Notes: generated from the sequence alone by a model not told the origin. A stretch of 64,000 bases of DNA from Chitinivibrionales bacterium (GCA_035516255.1 DATJAL010000025.1:1-64000); one strand, 5' to 3'. Positions 7,597 to 18,730 are shown, counted from the stretch's first letter. Translations and numbers: made by a program.

Positions 7597-8766
7597 TTAG
7601 GAGAAAAATTCCTTAAACTTCTCAAAGCTCCCCTTCTCCTGCGTCTCGGTCTGCGCGAGCTTTTCAAAAAGCTCCTTTGCTTCCTTCGACAGCCTTTCGG
7701 GCGTGTGCACGTGCACGCGCACGAGCTGGTCGCCGTGTTCCGGGCTGTGGAGCTCGGGCAGGCCCTTGCCGCGAAGGCGGAAGATTTTCTCAGACTGCGT
7801 TCCGGGCGGAATTTTGAGGCTTACCTTTCCGTCAAGCGTGGGCACGGTCTTGGACGCACCGAGCGCGGCTTCGGAAAAGGTGATGTCAATGGAGCACACC
7901 ACGTCGATGCCGTGGCGCTCGAAGAAATTGTCCGGCTCCTCCTGGATCACCACGATGAGATCGCCCGAAGGCCCTCCGTTCTGGCCCGCGTCTCCCTTGC
8001 CGTCCACCGTGATGTAGTTGCCTTCGGAAACGCCGGCCGGGATGTCGACCGACACGGTCGTCTCGGCCGCCTGTCTGCCGCTGCCCGAACACTTCGGGCA
8101 CGGATCGGTCACGATCTGTCCTTCGCCGCGGCACACCGGACACACCGATTCCTGCACGAGCTGGCCGAAAAAAGAATTCGACACATGCTGCACGCGGCCC
8201 GACCCGCCGCAATGTTGGCAGGTTGCGCGCTTGCCGCTCCTCGAGCCACTTCCGCGGCACTCGGTGCACAAATCCTTGCGCTTCACTTTGAGCGTCTTGG
8301 TGACGCCGGTTGCTATTTCGGAAAGCTTGAGGTGCAGATGCACCTGGAGATCGTTGCCGCGCGAACCGCCGCCGCGCCGGCCGCCGCCGCGCCTTCTTCC
8401 GCCGCCCATGCCGAACAAATCGGAAAAGAACGACGAGTCGCCGCCGAAATCGTTCATGAACGCGCGCAGCGCGTCGGAAAGGTCGAAGCCACCGGGACCG
8501 AAACCGCCGAACCCGCCGCCCGCCCCGCCCGCGCCCGGCCCCTCGAACGCGGCAGTGCCGAACTGGTCAAACTGCGAGCGCTTCTTGGGGTCCTTGAGCA
8601 CCTCGTACGCCTGCGTGGCCTCCTTGAATTTCTCCTCGGCCTCCTTGTCGCCCGGGTTCTTGTCCGGGTGGTATTTCATGGCGAGCTTGCGGTAGGCGCG
8701 CTTGATGTCGTCTTCGGAGGCGGATTTGGGGACGCCGAGGACTTCGTAGAAGTCGCGCAAGGCCAT
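7597..8766 (-). CDS. dnaJ: Chaperone DnaJ
   Basis: 389 residues with the full type I layout: J domain (5-67) with the HPD tripeptide, a Gly/Phe-rich region extended by an unusual Gly/Arg stretch ([17 protein letters not shown]), four zinc-finger repeats ([32 protein letters not shown]), and the C-terminal peptide-binding domains. It stimulates DnaK ATPase and delivers substrates. It is the last gene of the chaperone cluster, separated from dnaK by a 413-base gap holding a dispersed repeat. Confidence 0.98.
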   Translation of the reverse strand: MALRDFYEVLGVPKSASEDDIKRAYRKLAMKYHPDKNPGDKEAEEKFKEATQAYEVLKDPKKRSQFDQFGTAAFEGPGAGGAGGGFGGFGPGGFDLSDALRAFMNDFGGDSSFFSDLFGMGGGRRRGGGRRGGGSRGNDLQVHLHLKLSEIATGVTKTLKVKRKDLCTECRGSGSRSGKRATCQHCGGSGRVQHVSNSFFGQLVQESVCPVCRGEGQIVTDPCPKCSGSGRQAAETTVSVDIPAGVSEGNYITVDGKGDAGQNGGPSGDLIVVIQEEPDNFFERHGIDVVCSIDITFSEAALGASKTVPTLDGKVSLKIPPGTQSEKIFRLRGKGLPELHSPEHGDQLVRVHVHTPERLSKEAKELFEKLAQTETQEKGSFEKFKEFFS

Positions 8767-9179
8767 AGATGATTTCTCTATTTGGAAAATTTTTTATCGA
8801 GTGTACTGATTATCGGAAAAATCCAAATATCGTGACTGGGCATTTTTACGCGGGCAAATGTCCGGAGGTAAATATGAAACCAGTTTATAAATGAATCAAT
8901 CAAGAAAACTTTTTATAATGGATAAAACTCATCTTTGCCTATCTTTATGGCCTTTAACAACCCTCCGATGAAAGCCTCCCTTTGGCGGATACAATAAGCA
9001 TTTTGTCATTTCATTCCGCAAGGGCAAGGTAATGGTGCTTCGCACCTTTTATTATAACATTTGCCCTTTCCTTGCCGGTTCTAAGCTCAATCCGAGCTGC
9101 GCCAGCTCGCTCTTCGGGCGAGGCCCTTCCATATCTTGAATTTTATTTTTCAAAATATCCCGTGCGTCAAGAATGCCTT
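8767..9179. other. Intergenic region between dnaK and dnaJ
   Basis: 413 bases without a gene. 8967-9150 is a dispersed repeat (copy A of the family also found behind ligA). No CIRCE is present and I found no convincing dnaJ promoter, so dnaJ is either read through from dnaK or has a weak start in the AT-rich 8780-8900 part. Confidence 0.5.
8967..9150 (-). repeat. Dispersed element behind dnaK (family B, copy A)
   Basis: In the direction of dnaK it begins AAAATTCAAGATATGGAAGG about 30 bases past the stop codon and ends AAAATGCTTATTGTATCCGCC with GGGAGGCTTTCATC. Both ends recur in the element behind ligA (42721-42825), while the cores differ and hold separate hairpins (GAGCTG/CAGCTC here). Confidence 0.65.
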
Positions 9180-11129
9180 TTACTTGTCATCCACCACCGT
9201 AAAATCCGCATCCACCGGCCCTTCACCGTCCTTCTTGCCGTCCTTCTTCTGCCCATCCGACGGCCCCTGCTGCGGCCCGGGTCCCGCCTGACCCTGCGGC
9301 CCTGCTCCCGGCTGGCCCTGCGGGCCCGCGTGTTTGTACAACTCCTCGGCCATCTTCTGCGATACCTTGACAAGCGCGTCCATGCTCGACTTGATCGCGG
9401 CGATGTCGTCGCCCTTGGCCTTCTTGCGCAAATCGTCGCACGCCGCCTGAATTTTGTTCTTCTCGTCGAGCGGGATCTTGTCGGCGATGTCCGCGAGCGT
9501 CTTTTCGGTGGTGTACACGAGCTGGTCGGCCTGGTTCTTCACGTCGATCCTCTCGCGCTCCTGCTTGTCGCGCTCCACGTTGGCCTCGGCCTCGCGCACC
9601 ATCTTCTTGATTTCCGATTCCGAAAGCCCGCTCGACGATTCGATGCGGATCTGCTGTTCCTTGCCGGTGCCCAGGTCCTTGGCGTTTACTTTGAGGATGC
9701 CGTTGGCGTCGATGTCGAAGCTGACCTCGATCTGCGGCACGCCGCGCGGCGCCAGCGGGATGCCCACGAGGTCGAACTTGCCCAGCAGCCGGTTGTGTCC
9801 CGCGAGCTCGCGCTCGCCTTGGTACACCATGATCGAGACCGCGGGCTGGTTGTCGGACGCGGTCGAGAAGATCTGGCTTTTCTTCGTGGGAATCGTGGTG
9901 TTGCGCTCGATGAGCTTGGTCATCACGCCGCCCAGCGTCTCGATGCCCAAGGATAGCGGCGTCACGTCGAGCAGCAGGATGTCTTTCACGGTCTCGTCGC
10001 CGCCCAGGATCGCGCCCTGGATGGCGGCGCCCACGGCGACCACCTCGTCCGGGTTCACGCTCTTGTTCGGCACCTTGCTGAAAATTTCCTCAACTTTTTT
10101 CTGCACCGCGGGCGTGCGCGTCTGGCCGCCTACGAGGATGACCTCGTCGATGTCCTCGAGCTTTACCTTCGCGTCGGCGATGGCCTTGCGGCACGGCTCC
10201 ACCGTGCGCTCCACGAGGAACGCGGTGAGCTGGTCGAACTTGGCGCGGGTGAGGTTCATGTCGAGGTGCTTGGGGCCGGATGCGTCCGCCGTGATGAACG
10301 GCAGGTTGATGTTCACCTGCATCTGGCTCGACAGCTCGCGCTTGGCCTTCTCGGCCGCCTCCTTGAGCCGCTGCAGCGCCATGCGGTCCTTGCGCAGGTC
10401 GATGCCCTGCGTCTTCTGGAACTCGTCGGCGATCCAGTCGATGAGCACCTGATCGAAGTCATCGCCGCCCAGGTGGGTGTCGCCGTTAGTCGAGCGAACC
10501 TCGAACACGCCTTCGCCGATGTCAAGAATTGAGATGTCGAAGGTGCCGCCGCCCAGGTCGTACACCGCGATGGTCTCGTTTTTCTTTTTGTCAAGACCGT
10601 AGGCAAGCGACGCGGCCGTCGGCTCGTTGATGATGCGCTTCACGTCGAGTCCCGCGATGCGGCCCGCGTCCTTGGTGGCCTGGCGCTGCGAGTCGTTGAA
10701 ATACGCCGGAACGGTGATCACCGCTTCCTTCACTTCCTGGCCCAGATAGTCTTCGGCGGCCTTCTTGAGGTACTGCAGGATCATGGCCGATACTTCCGGC
10801 GGGGTGTATTCCTTGCCGCCCGCTTCCACCTTGACAAGCTCGCTGGCGCCGCCGGTCACTTTATACGGCACGCGTTTCTCCTCGTTTTCAACTTCGCTGT
10901 GGCGCCGCCCCATGAAACGCTTGATGGAAAACACCGTGTTTTCTGGATTGGTGATCGCCTGCCTGCGTGCGATGGACCCCACGAGCCGCTCGCCCGCCTT
11001 GGTGAACCCCACCATCGAGGGCGTGGTGCGCTCGCCTTCGGCGTTCGGGATCACCACCGGTTTTCCCGCCTCCATGATCGCCACGCACGAAAACGTGGTG
11101 CCCAAGTCGATTCCAATGATTTTAGCCAT
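9180..11129 (-). CDS. dnaK: Chaperone DnaK (Hsp70)
   Basis: 649 residues, normal family length. It starts [20 protein letters not shown] and contains the phosphate-binding [15 protein letters not shown] block, the [12 protein letters not shown] motif, and the [14 protein letters not shown] start of the substrate domain. The C-terminal tail is Gly/Gln/Pro-rich and ends [10 protein letters not shown], a variant of the usual EEVKDK-like end. A good ribosome binding site (AAGGAG) precedes the start. It lies 63 bases behind grpE in the same direction, consistent with co-transcription. Confidence 0.98.
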   Translation of the reverse strand: MAKIIGIDLGTTFSCVAIMEAGKPVVIPNAEGERTTPSMVGFTKAGERLVGSIARRQAITNPENTVFSIKRFMGRRHSEVENEEKRVPYKVTGGASELVKVEAGGKEYTPPEVSAMILQYLKKAAEDYLGQEVKEAVITVPAYFNDSQRQATKDAGRIAGLDVKRIINEPTAASLAYGLDKKKNETIAVYDLGGGTFDISILDIGEGVFEVRSTNGDTHLGGDDFDQVLIDWIADEFQKTQGIDLRKDRMALQRLKEAAEKAKRELSSQMQVNINLPFITADASGPKHLDMNLTRAKFDQLTAFLVERTVEPCRKAIADAKVKLEDIDEVILVGGQTRTPAVQKKVEEIFSKVPNKSVNPDEVVAVGAAIQGAILGGDETVKDILLLDVTPLSLGIETLGGVMTKLIERNTTIPTKKSQIFSTASDNQPAVSIMVYQGERELAGHNRLLGKFDLVGIPLAPRGVPQIEVSFDIDANGILKVNAKDLGTGKEQQIRIESSSGLSESEIKKMVREAEANVERDKQERERIDVKNQADQLVYTTEKTLADIADKIPLDEKNKIQAACDDLRKKAKGDDIAAIKSSMDALVKVSQKMAEELYKHAGPQGQPGAGPQGQAGPGPQQGPSDGQKKDGKKDGEGPVDADFTVVDDK

Positions 11130-11192
11130 AAAAGCTCCTTCTTTTCTCTATCTTTTATTTTTCGTTTTTTTCGGCTCACTATTGCACGGCAA

Positions 11193-11975
11193 TCAGGCCC
11201 CTTCAGTGCCTTCTTTCTTTTCCTTATCATTCGGTTCCGATTCGACTTCAAACACAGCCTCGTTTTCCGCCGGAGCGCATGATGCCTTTTCTTTTTTCTC
11301 CTGCGCGGGCGCGGGTTTCCCGCTCGAAACGATCACCTTTGAATGTTTGATCACCTTTCCCTTGAGCCGATATCCCTTCTCGCACACCTCGGCGATGTGG
11401 TGCTCGGGAATCGTCTCGTGCGGCGTTTTCATCATGGCGTCGTGCAGCTGCGGGTCGAATTCCTGACCCGCCTCGGTGTACACCTCGAGCCCGTGCCGGT
11501 GCAGCACGTTGTCGAGTTTCGTAAACACCATTTTCATGCCGTCGATGAAAGGCTTGGCGTCGGCGCCTTCCTTGTGGGCCTTGAACGCGCGCTCGAAATT
11601 CTCGCGCACGTCAATGATGTCCTTTATCAGTTTCTCGTTGGCCTGTTCCACGATCTGCTGGTTTTCCTTGAGCGTCCGACGCTTGTAATTGTCGAATTCC
11701 GCCATGAGCCTCAGGTATTTGTCGTTGACCGCGCCGACCTGCGATTGCAGCTCGTCGATTTTTTCAAGGTCTTTTTCATGTTCGGTCTTCGGTTTTTCCT
11801 CCTGCTTCGGCTTTTGTTCGGCAGACATTTGGGCGGCTGCGGCAGCAGCCTCCGGCGCATTGACCTGGGCGCTTTCATCAGCCTTTTTCTCAGGATGCCC
11901 GTGGGGATGACCGAAACCGTGATGATCATGGTCTTTCACCCCGTTTTTATGATTTTGTTTTTGATCTTGTTCCAT
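11193..11975 (-). CDS. grpE: Nucleotide exchange factor GrpE
   Basis: 260 residues, longer than the usual ~200. The core has the long coiled coil (IDELQSQVGAVNDKYLRLMA, then EFDNYKRRT) and the C-terminal beta domain with the GQEFDPQLHDAMMKTPHETI motif, used for ADP release from DnaK. The extra length comes from a His/Gln/Lys-rich N-terminal part and an acidic, low-complexity tail. The gene sits between hrcA (41 bases upstream) and dnaK. Confidence 0.95.
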   Translation of the reverse strand: MEQDQKQNHKNGVKDHDHHGFGHPHGHPEKKADESAQVNAPEAAAAAAQMSAEQKPKQEEKPKTEHEKDLEKIDELQSQVGAVNDKYLRLMAEFDNYKRRTLKENQQIVEQANEKLIKDIIDVRENFERAFKAHKEGADAKPFIDGMKMVFTKLDNVLHRHGLEVYTEAGQEFDPQLHDAMMKTPHETIPEHHIAEVCEKGYRLKGKVIKHSKVIVSSGKPAPAQEKKEKASCAPAENEAVFEVESEPNDKEKKEGTEGA

Positions 11976-12015
11976 GATTGTTTCTTTCCGTGCTAACCTC
12001 AGTGGTGGGGTGAGG

Positions 12016-13053
12016 TTACGTGGAATACATCTCCCCCAGCAATCTCGCCGTGTAATCCACCGCGCTCACCAAAAACGGGTACGGCATGCGCTTGGGGCCG
12101 ATCACGCCGAGGCTGCCCTCCAAATGGCCCACCTGGTACTTGGTCTTGACAACGGAGAACGACTGGAGCTGGCCCTCGGCGTTCTCGCCGCCGATGGAGA
12201 TCATGACGCCCGATTTGTTCACCTGCTCCTTTTCGAACAGATGGAGCAGGAGTTTTTTCTCCTCAAGAATCTCGATGATCGCGCTCACCTGGCCCTTGGA
12301 GAAAAATTCCGGCTGCACCACGATGTTGGTTTCGCCCTCGGTGTATACCTCGTCGGTCTGTTCCGCCTCTATCATCTTCTTGATGGACGGGACAAACAGG
12401 CGGATGAGCCCCAGCTCGTACTGCTCCACATTATTGAAAATCTTGTCCTCGTTCTTGAGCATGTCGTCGAGCGTGAGCCCGAAAAACCGCTCGTTGATGA
12501 CCTGGCACGCGCGCTCGAGACGCTCGGCCGACAGGCCGGTCTTGAGCTCAAGCACCATGGTCTTTACAAATCCGGAATCGATGGTGAGGTGGAGGAGCAC
12601 GCGCTGCGATTCGATGGGAAAGATGTGCACGTGCCTGAACACGCCCCGGTTGAGCTTCGGCGCGAGGATGATGCCGAGCTGGTGCGTGGCCCGCGACAGA
12701 GCCCGCGATGTGGCCTCCATGAGCAGGTGCAGGTCGGAGGGTTCCACTTTGACAAGATAGTCCTTGATCTGCTTCTTCACGTCCTGCGGAAGCTCCATGT
12801 ATTTCATCATCCGGTCGACATAATAGCGGTATCCCTTGTCGGTGGGGACCCGTCCGGCCGACGTGTGCGGCTGCGAGATGAAGCCGCGTTCCTCGAGGTC
12901 GCCCATGATGTTGCGTATCGTCGCGGCCGAGGTGTCGAAATCGGGCTGCTTGGAAAGAAAGCGCGAGCCGGTCGGCGATGCGCTCAGGATGTAATTGCGC
13001 ACCACGGCCTCAAGCACCTGCTGCTCGCGTTCTGTCAATAATTCTTCATTCAT
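12016..13053 (-). CDS. hrcA: Heat-inducible repressor HrcA
   Basis: 345 residues. The N-terminal winged helix (LTEREQQVLEAVVRNYILSA, SPTGSRFLSK) binds CIRCE operators, and the middle and C-terminal parts carry the GAF-like and dimerisation regions (VSAIIEILEEKKLLLHLFE, VIGPKRMPYPFLVSAVDYTA). HrcA needs GroEL to fold, which couples chaperone load to repression. Its gene lies directly behind groEL. The only CIRCE in the window is in front of groES, so HrcA probably controls its own operon by read-through. Confidence 0.96.
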   Translation of the reverse strand: MNEELLTEREQQVLEAVVRNYILSASPTGSRFLSKQPDFDTSAATIRNIMGDLEERGFISQPHTSAGRVPTDKGYRYYVDRMMKYMELPQDVKKQIKDYLVKVEPSDLHLLMEATSRALSRATHQLGIILAPKLNRGVFRHVHIFPIESQRVLLHLTIDSGFVKTMVLELKTGLSAERLERACQVINERFFGLTLDDMLKNEDKIFNNVEQYELGLIRLFVPSIKKMIEAEQTDEVYTEGETNIVVQPEFFSKGQVSAIIEILEEKKLLLHLFEKEQVNKSGVMISIGGENAEGQLQSFSVVKTKYQVGHLEGSLGVIGPKRMPYPFLVSAVDYTARLLGEMYST

Positions 13054-13067
13054 AATTTCCGTGATGA

Positions 13068-13097
13068 CGCCATGGGGAGAATCGCCTCCCCATGGCG
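13068..13097. terminator. Hairpin between groEL and hrcA
   Basis: Perfect 11-bp stem CGCCATGGGGA (13068-13078) with TCCCCATGGCG (13087-13097), placed 17 bases past the groEL stop. No T run follows on the minus strand, so it more likely stabilises the groESL message or only partly terminates, lowering expression of the downstream hrcA genes. Confidence 0.6.
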
Positions 13098-13113
13098 AAA
13101 ACAGGTCGACGGT

Positions 13114-14766
<1,653 letters not shown>

Positions 14767-14838
14767 AGTGCGTTCTCCTGTTTGTTGTAAGTATTATTGG
14801 TTTTTGTTTTTTTGTCTATGAGTGTCTTTGGGTGCATT

Positions 14839-15123
14839 TTAGATGATTGCGAGAACGTCGCTCTCTTTTACAATAAGATATTCCTGGCCGTCAACGGTGA
14901 CCTCGGTTCCGGAATACTTTCCGTACAGGACCTTGTCGCCTTTCTTGAGCTCCATGGCGATTTTCTGGCCGTTGTCAGAAATTTTACCGGGGCCCACGGC
15001 AACAACCTCGCCTTTCTGGGGCTTTTCCTTGGCATTGTCCGGGATGATGATTCCGCCCTTTGTTTTTTCTTCAGCCTCAAGGGGCTTTACAAGAATCCGG
15101 TCGGCTAATGGCTTAACGTTCAT
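14839..15123 (-). CDS. groES: Co-chaperonin GroES
   Basis: 94 residues starting [20 protein letters not shown], with the mobile loop [20 protein letters not shown] that docks on GroEL and the roof hairpin region. A consensus ribosome binding site (AGGAGG) lies upstream. It is the first gene of the chaperone cluster, directly behind the CIRCE-controlled promoter. Confidence 0.99.
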   Translation of the reverse strand: MNVKPLADRILVKPLEAEEKTKGGIIIPDNAKEKPQKGEVVAVGPGKISDNGQKIAMELKKGDKVLYGKYSGTEVTVDGQEYLIVKESDVLAII

Positions 15124-15183
15124 AACAACTCCTCCTTGGTAGTGTTGAATTTTTGAATATAATACGGATTAAACGGGAAATTA

Positions 15184-15210
15184 TTAGCACTCTTTGGGAT
15201 TGAGTGCTAA
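15184..15210. promoter_or_regulatory. CIRCE operator (HrcA binding site)
   Basis: Perfect match to the CIRCE consensus: TTAGCACTC (15184-15192), nine-base spacer, GAGTGCTAA (15202-15210). It covers the predicted transcription start of the groES promoter, so HrcA binding would block initiation. Confidence 0.98.
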
Positions 15211-15212
15211 CA

Positions 15213-15241
15213 AATATAACACAATATGAAAAGGATGTCAA
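15213..15241 (-). promoter_or_regulatory. groES promoter
   Basis: On the minus strand: TTGACA (15236-15241), a 17-base spacer, TATATT (15213-15218). This near-consensus housekeeping promoter lies directly upstream of CIRCE and drives the chaperone cluster. Confidence 0.9.
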
Positions 15242-15738
15242 GCGATTGGCAGAAAGATTTTTTGTTTCTTTTGGAAGGATGGCTTTTTAAAAAGTCTTGG
15301 CGATAAAAATAAGAGGACGCTTTGCAAAGTAAATCATTGACAAGTGATAATTCGCTTCGTTCGACTTCCTCAATCAATCTAATAAATGTTATCATCGAAA
15401 AAAAATGGATGGGTATAACAATAACAATGATTTGTCCCCTGTGAATTGTTTCATCCCTGAGAATTATAAATTTCCATGATTTTTATCCTGGAAAGAAAAT
15501 TATCCTCTAGTATGTTATAACTTCATGGCACACAATATATTGTGGATTTTCCATAATTTCAGTTCCCGTATCGACTTGTGGAAAAAGCTGAATAAAAAAA
15601 GACTTGATTTTATTGCGTTAACAAATATATTCTATTAATTGATAAAGAGATAACTCACTTGCTTAATCCTGTTGTTCATGTTAAGCCGATATCGAGGGGA
15701 AAAATAAGAAGATCAACTTCTAACAGAGAGTATGTCGC
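15242..15738. other. AT-rich divergent region between groES and the HU/IHF gene
   Basis: Apart from the two promoters this region of about 500 bases holds no supported gene. A 62-codon minus-strand frame starting at 15395 overlaps the groES promoter and is rejected. The strong AT bias is typical of a regulatory region between highly expressed divergent genes. Confidence 0.5.
15604..15631 (+). promoter_or_regulatory. Promoter candidate for the HU/IHF gene
   Basis: TTGATT (15604-15609), a 16-base spacer, TATATT (15626-15631). It leaves an untranslated leader of about 100 bases before the start at 15739. Confidence 0.5.
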
Positions 15739-16074
15739 ATGGGAAACGTAACAAAAAAAGATCTTGTTGAAAAGATTTCTGACAGAACCGGCCTTACCCA
15801 GGTGGATACCAAGATCGTGGTGGAAAGCCTACTGGAAGCCGTTTCAAAGGCGCTGCAGCAGGGCAGAAATATCGAAATACGCGGATTCGGCAGGTTCAAA
15901 ATCAAAGAGAGAAGGGCAAGAAGCGCGCGCAATCCCCGCACTAATGAACATATTCAGGTGAAAGCCGGGTTCAAACCGGTGTTCGAGGCTTCAAAAGAAC
16001 TCAGAAAACGGGTTAATGACAGCTATTGGGTAAAAAACCCTCAGCAGGAATCCCCGGCGCCACCGGCGGCCTGA
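15739..16074 (+). CDS. HU/IHF-family nucleoid protein
   Basis: 111 residues. It begins VTKKDLVEKISDRTGLTQVD and has the IEIRGFGRFKIKERRARSAR arm region with NPRTNE and the beta-arm tip, typical of IHF subunits and HU, followed by a short Pro/Ala-rich tail. It bends DNA and packs the nucleoid. HU and IHF types cannot be separated safely from this sequence, although the RNPRTNE signature leans to the IHF side. A strong terminator follows. Confidence 0.93.
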   Translation: MGNVTKKDLVEKISDRTGLTQVDTKIVVESLLEAVSKALQQGRNIEIRGFGRFKIKERRARSARNPRTNEHIQVKAGFKPVFEASKELRKRVNDSYWVKNPQQESPAPPAA

Positions 16075-16097
16075 AATTCTGCCCCAAATAATCAGAT

Positions 16098-16131
16098 AAA
16101 AAAAAGCGCATTGAAATGCGCTTTTTTTTTT
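16098..16131. terminator. Rho-independent terminator behind the HU/IHF gene
   Basis: A run of A, stem GCGCAT (16106-16111) with ATGCGC (16116-16121), then ten T. The flanking A and T runs extend the stem and make it work in both directions, also ending the minus-strand FHA gene. Confidence 0.92.
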
Positions 16132-16195
16132 CGGTGAAGCCCTCTTTAACAATTGAAGAACCCCACCCCACCGGGCTGTGCCATTCGAAATAAAT

Positions 16196-17023
16196 TTAAG
16201 AATGCATGAAATATTGGTAGCGCTTGACTTTCGTCTCCAGGCCCATTTTTTTCAGCGTCGTCTGCAATTCCGAGCGGCCGATCGATGCGCCGCCAAAATC
16301 GCTGTCTGAAAGCCGCTTGCGGATCGTCGTATCGTCCGCGAGAGGATTTTCGAATATCGCCAGGCGTATCCTGTCTTCAAGCTGAAGCCCGGCCGGATTG
16401 CTTCTGAGCAGCTCGCTGCGCTTTTTTTTCTGAGCGTCGCCGACCTGATCTGCCGACGGCGCCGCCTGCTGGGCACCCACTTCAATATTTTTTGTGTCGC
16501 TGAAAGCGGGGTGTGATTGTCCGGCGGCGGAAATCTCCTCGATTACCTCCTGCGCCTTCGGCTGCTCGGGCGGTCGCGCCGTTTCAACTGGGGGCGTCTG
16601 CTCTTTGGGAGGTGTGATGGCGGTATCGGTTGCGGGAGGCGAAGCGGCGCCTTCAACGCGCACGTCCGTGTCGGACAACGGCTCGCCGCCGGATGCCTGC
16701 ACCACGGGCGATTCTTCCTGCGAGGATTCCTGCGCGGGCTCAGGTGAAAACGAGATGGTGTATGCGCCTACGGTCACCTTATCGCCCTCCGAGATAAAGG
16801 CGCTCGTGACGCGGATGTCGTTGATATAGGTGCCGTTGAGCGACCCGAGGTCCGAGATGCTCCATCCGTCACGCGCCAATTCGATGCGCACGTGGTTGCG
16901 CGAGACGGCCTTGCTCGCAATGGATATTGTGTTGGTCCGGGACCTGCCGATGGTTATCACGGTCTTCTTGACAACGTAGGTGCCCAGCACCTTGTTATTG
17001 ACCGATATGGTGAAGGTTGGCAT
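16196..17023 (-). CDS. FHA-domain protein
   Basis: 275 residues. Residues 1-92 form a forkhead-associated domain that binds phosphothreonine: GRSRTNTISI, SRNHVRI, and SDLGSLNGTYINDIRV are the conserved loops. A long acidic Pro/Glu/Gln-rich linker (95-200) follows. The last ~75 residues are a compact helical domain (LEDRIRLAIFENPLADDTTI, then RKRLSDSDFGG), resembling a small winged helix or degenerate regulatory module of unknown role. No membrane segment is seen. It is the last gene of the possible rho-proC-tlpA run, and a kinase partner is not visible here. Confidence 0.88.
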   Translation of the reverse strand: MPTFTISVNNKVLGTYVVKKTVITIGRSRTNTISIASKAVSRNHVRIELARDGWSISDLGSLNGTYINDIRVTSAFISEGDKVTVGAYTISFSPEPAQESSQEESPVVQASGGEPLSDTDVRVEGAASPPATDTAITPPKEQTPPVETARPPEQPKAQEVIEEISAAGQSHPAFSDTKNIEVGAQQAAPSADQVGDAQKKKRSELLRSNPAGLQLEDRIRLAIFENPLADDTTIRKRLSDSDFGGASIGRSELQTTLKKMGLETKVKRYQYFMHS

Positions 17024-17062
17024 AAGGTGATTCCCCGGAACCTGATTCTTATAATATAATTA

Positions 17063-17899
17063 TTACCGTGCGGCCGTGTCTGCCGACCACAAGGAAACGG
17101 CGGCTTTTTTCAAATCGTTGTACCAGGCGCGCAATTCGTCGGGAGAAACACGGATCGCCGCGGCGACCTTCTCTATGGGTTCGCCGCACTCCACCCGCGC
17201 AATGGCGTTCCATCGCTGCTTGGGCGTGAGCCTCTGCGCCTTTGCCGCCTCGCCCTCCCCGGCTTTCGCCTCCTGGCCCTTTCCCGCTTCAACGGCCTTC
17301 ACCGGAACGGTCGCCCCTCCCTCATCAGCGGAGACAGCGATTTTCCCTCCCTCACGCACCGCCTTCAGTATCTTTTCGAGTTTCGGCCCCAGGGGATTTT
17401 TCTCATCGTAGCCGCGGGAGGAAAACCGTATGACGCCCATGGTATCGATCACAAACAGTGCGGGAAGCGATTTGACGCCGTAACGTTCCGACGTCTTGGT
17501 GTAGGGATCGAGCAACACCTGCACGGTATAGTTCTTTTCCTTGACAAAAGGCTCAACGACGGCCGATCCCTCCTTGTCGATGCTGATGCACAGGACAAGG
17601 ACGTTGTCCTTCTTGTGCTTTTCGATGAACGCCTGAAGCTCCGGGATTTCCTTCTGGCACGGTTTGCAGTAGGTGGCCCAGAAGCTCAGGATAACCGTGT
17701 GCCGGATTTTGTTGAGATACGGCTTCGACAGCGTTTCGCCGGAGTAGGTGGAAAGCGAAACCCGGTCGCCCGAAAGGGACGGGAGAGAGAAACTCGGGGC
17801 GGCCGTTCCGGCCGGAAGAAGTTTTCCCTCGTCGGCGTTCTCCGCGAACGCCGAGAAGCCTACCGCTGCCGCAAAGATAATCATGAAAATCCGCTTCAT
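17063..17899 (-). CDS. TlpA-like thiol-disulfide protein with extra C-terminal helix-turn-helix-like tail
   Basis: 278 residues with a signal peptide (1-19, cut after FAFA-like residues). A thioredoxin/AhpC-TSA fold follows, with the redox pair C78-K-P-C81 (WATYCKPC) and the cis-proline loop SLPALFVID. This indicates an exported thiol reductant for envelope proteins or cytochrome maturation. After a Lys/Ala/Glu-rich linker (200-225) the last 50 residues read LTPKQRWNAIARVECGEPIE, KVAAAIRVSPDELRAW, which resembles a homeodomain-like helix-turn-helix. That is odd behind a signal peptide. It lies 24 bases behind proC. Confidence 0.85.
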   Translation of the reverse strand: MKRIFMIIFAAAVGFSAFAENADEGKLLPAGTAAPSFSLPSLSGDRVSLSTYSGETLSKPYLNKIRHTVILSFWATYCKPCQKEIPELQAFIEKHKKDNVLVLCISIDKEGSAVVEPFVKEKNYTVQVLLDPYTKTSERYGVKSLPALFVIDTMGVIRFSSRGYDEKNPLGPKLEKILKAVREGGKIAVSADEGGATVPVKAVEAGKGQEAKAGEGEAAKAQRLTPKQRWNAIARVECGEPIEKVAAAIRVSPDELRAWYNDLKKAAVSLWSADTAAR

Positions 17900-17923
17900 A
17901 CCGCACTCCCTTTCTGTGCAACC

Positions 17924-18730
17924 TTATTCCTGTTTTCCAATTTCCTCGGCGCGCGCCGCGGCCTCGGTGACGGCCTTGATGACGGAATACTTGAATTTGT
18001 TTTCCTCGAGCGCCATGAGCCCGCGCACCGTGGTGCCGCCGGGAGACATGACCGCAGACTTGAGCGCGGCCGGCGTCTCCTGCCGTTCCTGCACCATGCG
18101 TGCGGCGCCGACCACGGTCTGCACCGCGCAGTCCTTTGCAACCGCATAGGAAAGCCCGGCCGCAACCCCTCCTTCGATGAGCGCCTCGATGAAAAGATAA
18201 ACGTACGCGGGGCCGCTCCCGGAGAGCCCGGTTACCGCGTTCATGAGCTTTTCGGGAACGGCGACCACCCTGCCGAACGCGCCGAGAATGCGCTCAGTCG
18301 TTGCTTTATCGGAATCACGGCAGCGGCCGCCGCAGCAATAGGCCGACATCGCCTCGCCCACCAGGGCGGGCGTGTTGGGCATCACCCTGCACACGCGCGC
18401 GTGCGCGGGCAAAAGTTTTTCGAGCTTCGCAATGCCGATGCCGGCGGCGATTGAAATGAAAAGCGGATCATCGGCCCCGGCCTGAAAGCCCGAAAACGCC
18501 TTGAGCGCGTCGGCCATGTCCTGCGGCTTCACCGCGATCACCACGGCGTCGGGCTTGTTTTCATCGAGGATCCACTCGTCGGGCGAAACCACGAGCGCCT
18601 CGTCGGGGAGGTGCTTGAGCACCGCATCGCTCTTGTCAAAGGCGATAATTGAAACGTCGTCGTACTTCTTGAGCAGGCCGGCGACGATCGCCCGGCCCAT
18701 GTTGCCGCAACCCAAAACCGCGATTCGCAT
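17924..18730 (-). CDS. proC: Pyrroline-5-carboxylate reductase
   Basis: 268 residues. It begins MRIAVLGCGNMGRAIVAGLL, the NADPH-binding Rossmann turn, and has the family motifs RVMPNTPALVGEAMSAY and NAVTGLSGSGPAYVYLFIEA, plus SPGGTTVRGLMALEE near the end. It catalyses the last step of proline synthesis. The ATG at 18730 is chosen because it opens the conserved Rossmann start and has GGAG upstream; a longer reading frame to 18937 overlaps rho and has no conserved sequence. It lies between rho and the thioredoxin-like gene. Confidence 0.97.
   Translation of the reverse strand: MRIAVLGCGNMGRAIVAGLLKKYDDVSIIAFDKSDAVLKHLPDEALVVSPDEWILDENKPDAVVIAVKPQDMADALKAFSGFQAGADDPLFISIAAGIGIAKLEKLLPAHARVCRVMPNTPALVGEAMSAYCCGGRCRDSDKATTERILGAFGRVVAVPEKLMNAVTGLSGSGPAYVYLFIEALIEGGVAAGLSYAVAKDCAVQTVVGAARMVQERQETPAALKSAVMSPGGTTVRGLMALEENKFKYSVIKAVTEAAARAEEIGKQE

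Noticed and set aside
7510-8772. Plus-strand 420-codon frame opposite dnaJ
   Set aside because: Same antisense effect; the dnaJ protein on the minus strand is complete and conserved.
8874-8894. Six-residue frame MKPVYK with GGAGGT upstream
   Set aside because: A ribosome binding site followed by six codons and a stop on the plus strand with no downstream plus-strand gene; most likely chance.
9454-10452. Plus-strand 332-codon frame opposite dnaK
   Set aside because: Ser/Thr/Arg-rich antisense frame with no domain; dnaK is intact on the other strand.
15207-15395. 62-codon minus-strand frame upstream of groES
   Set aside because: It overlaps the groES promoter and CIRCE; no conserved sequence.
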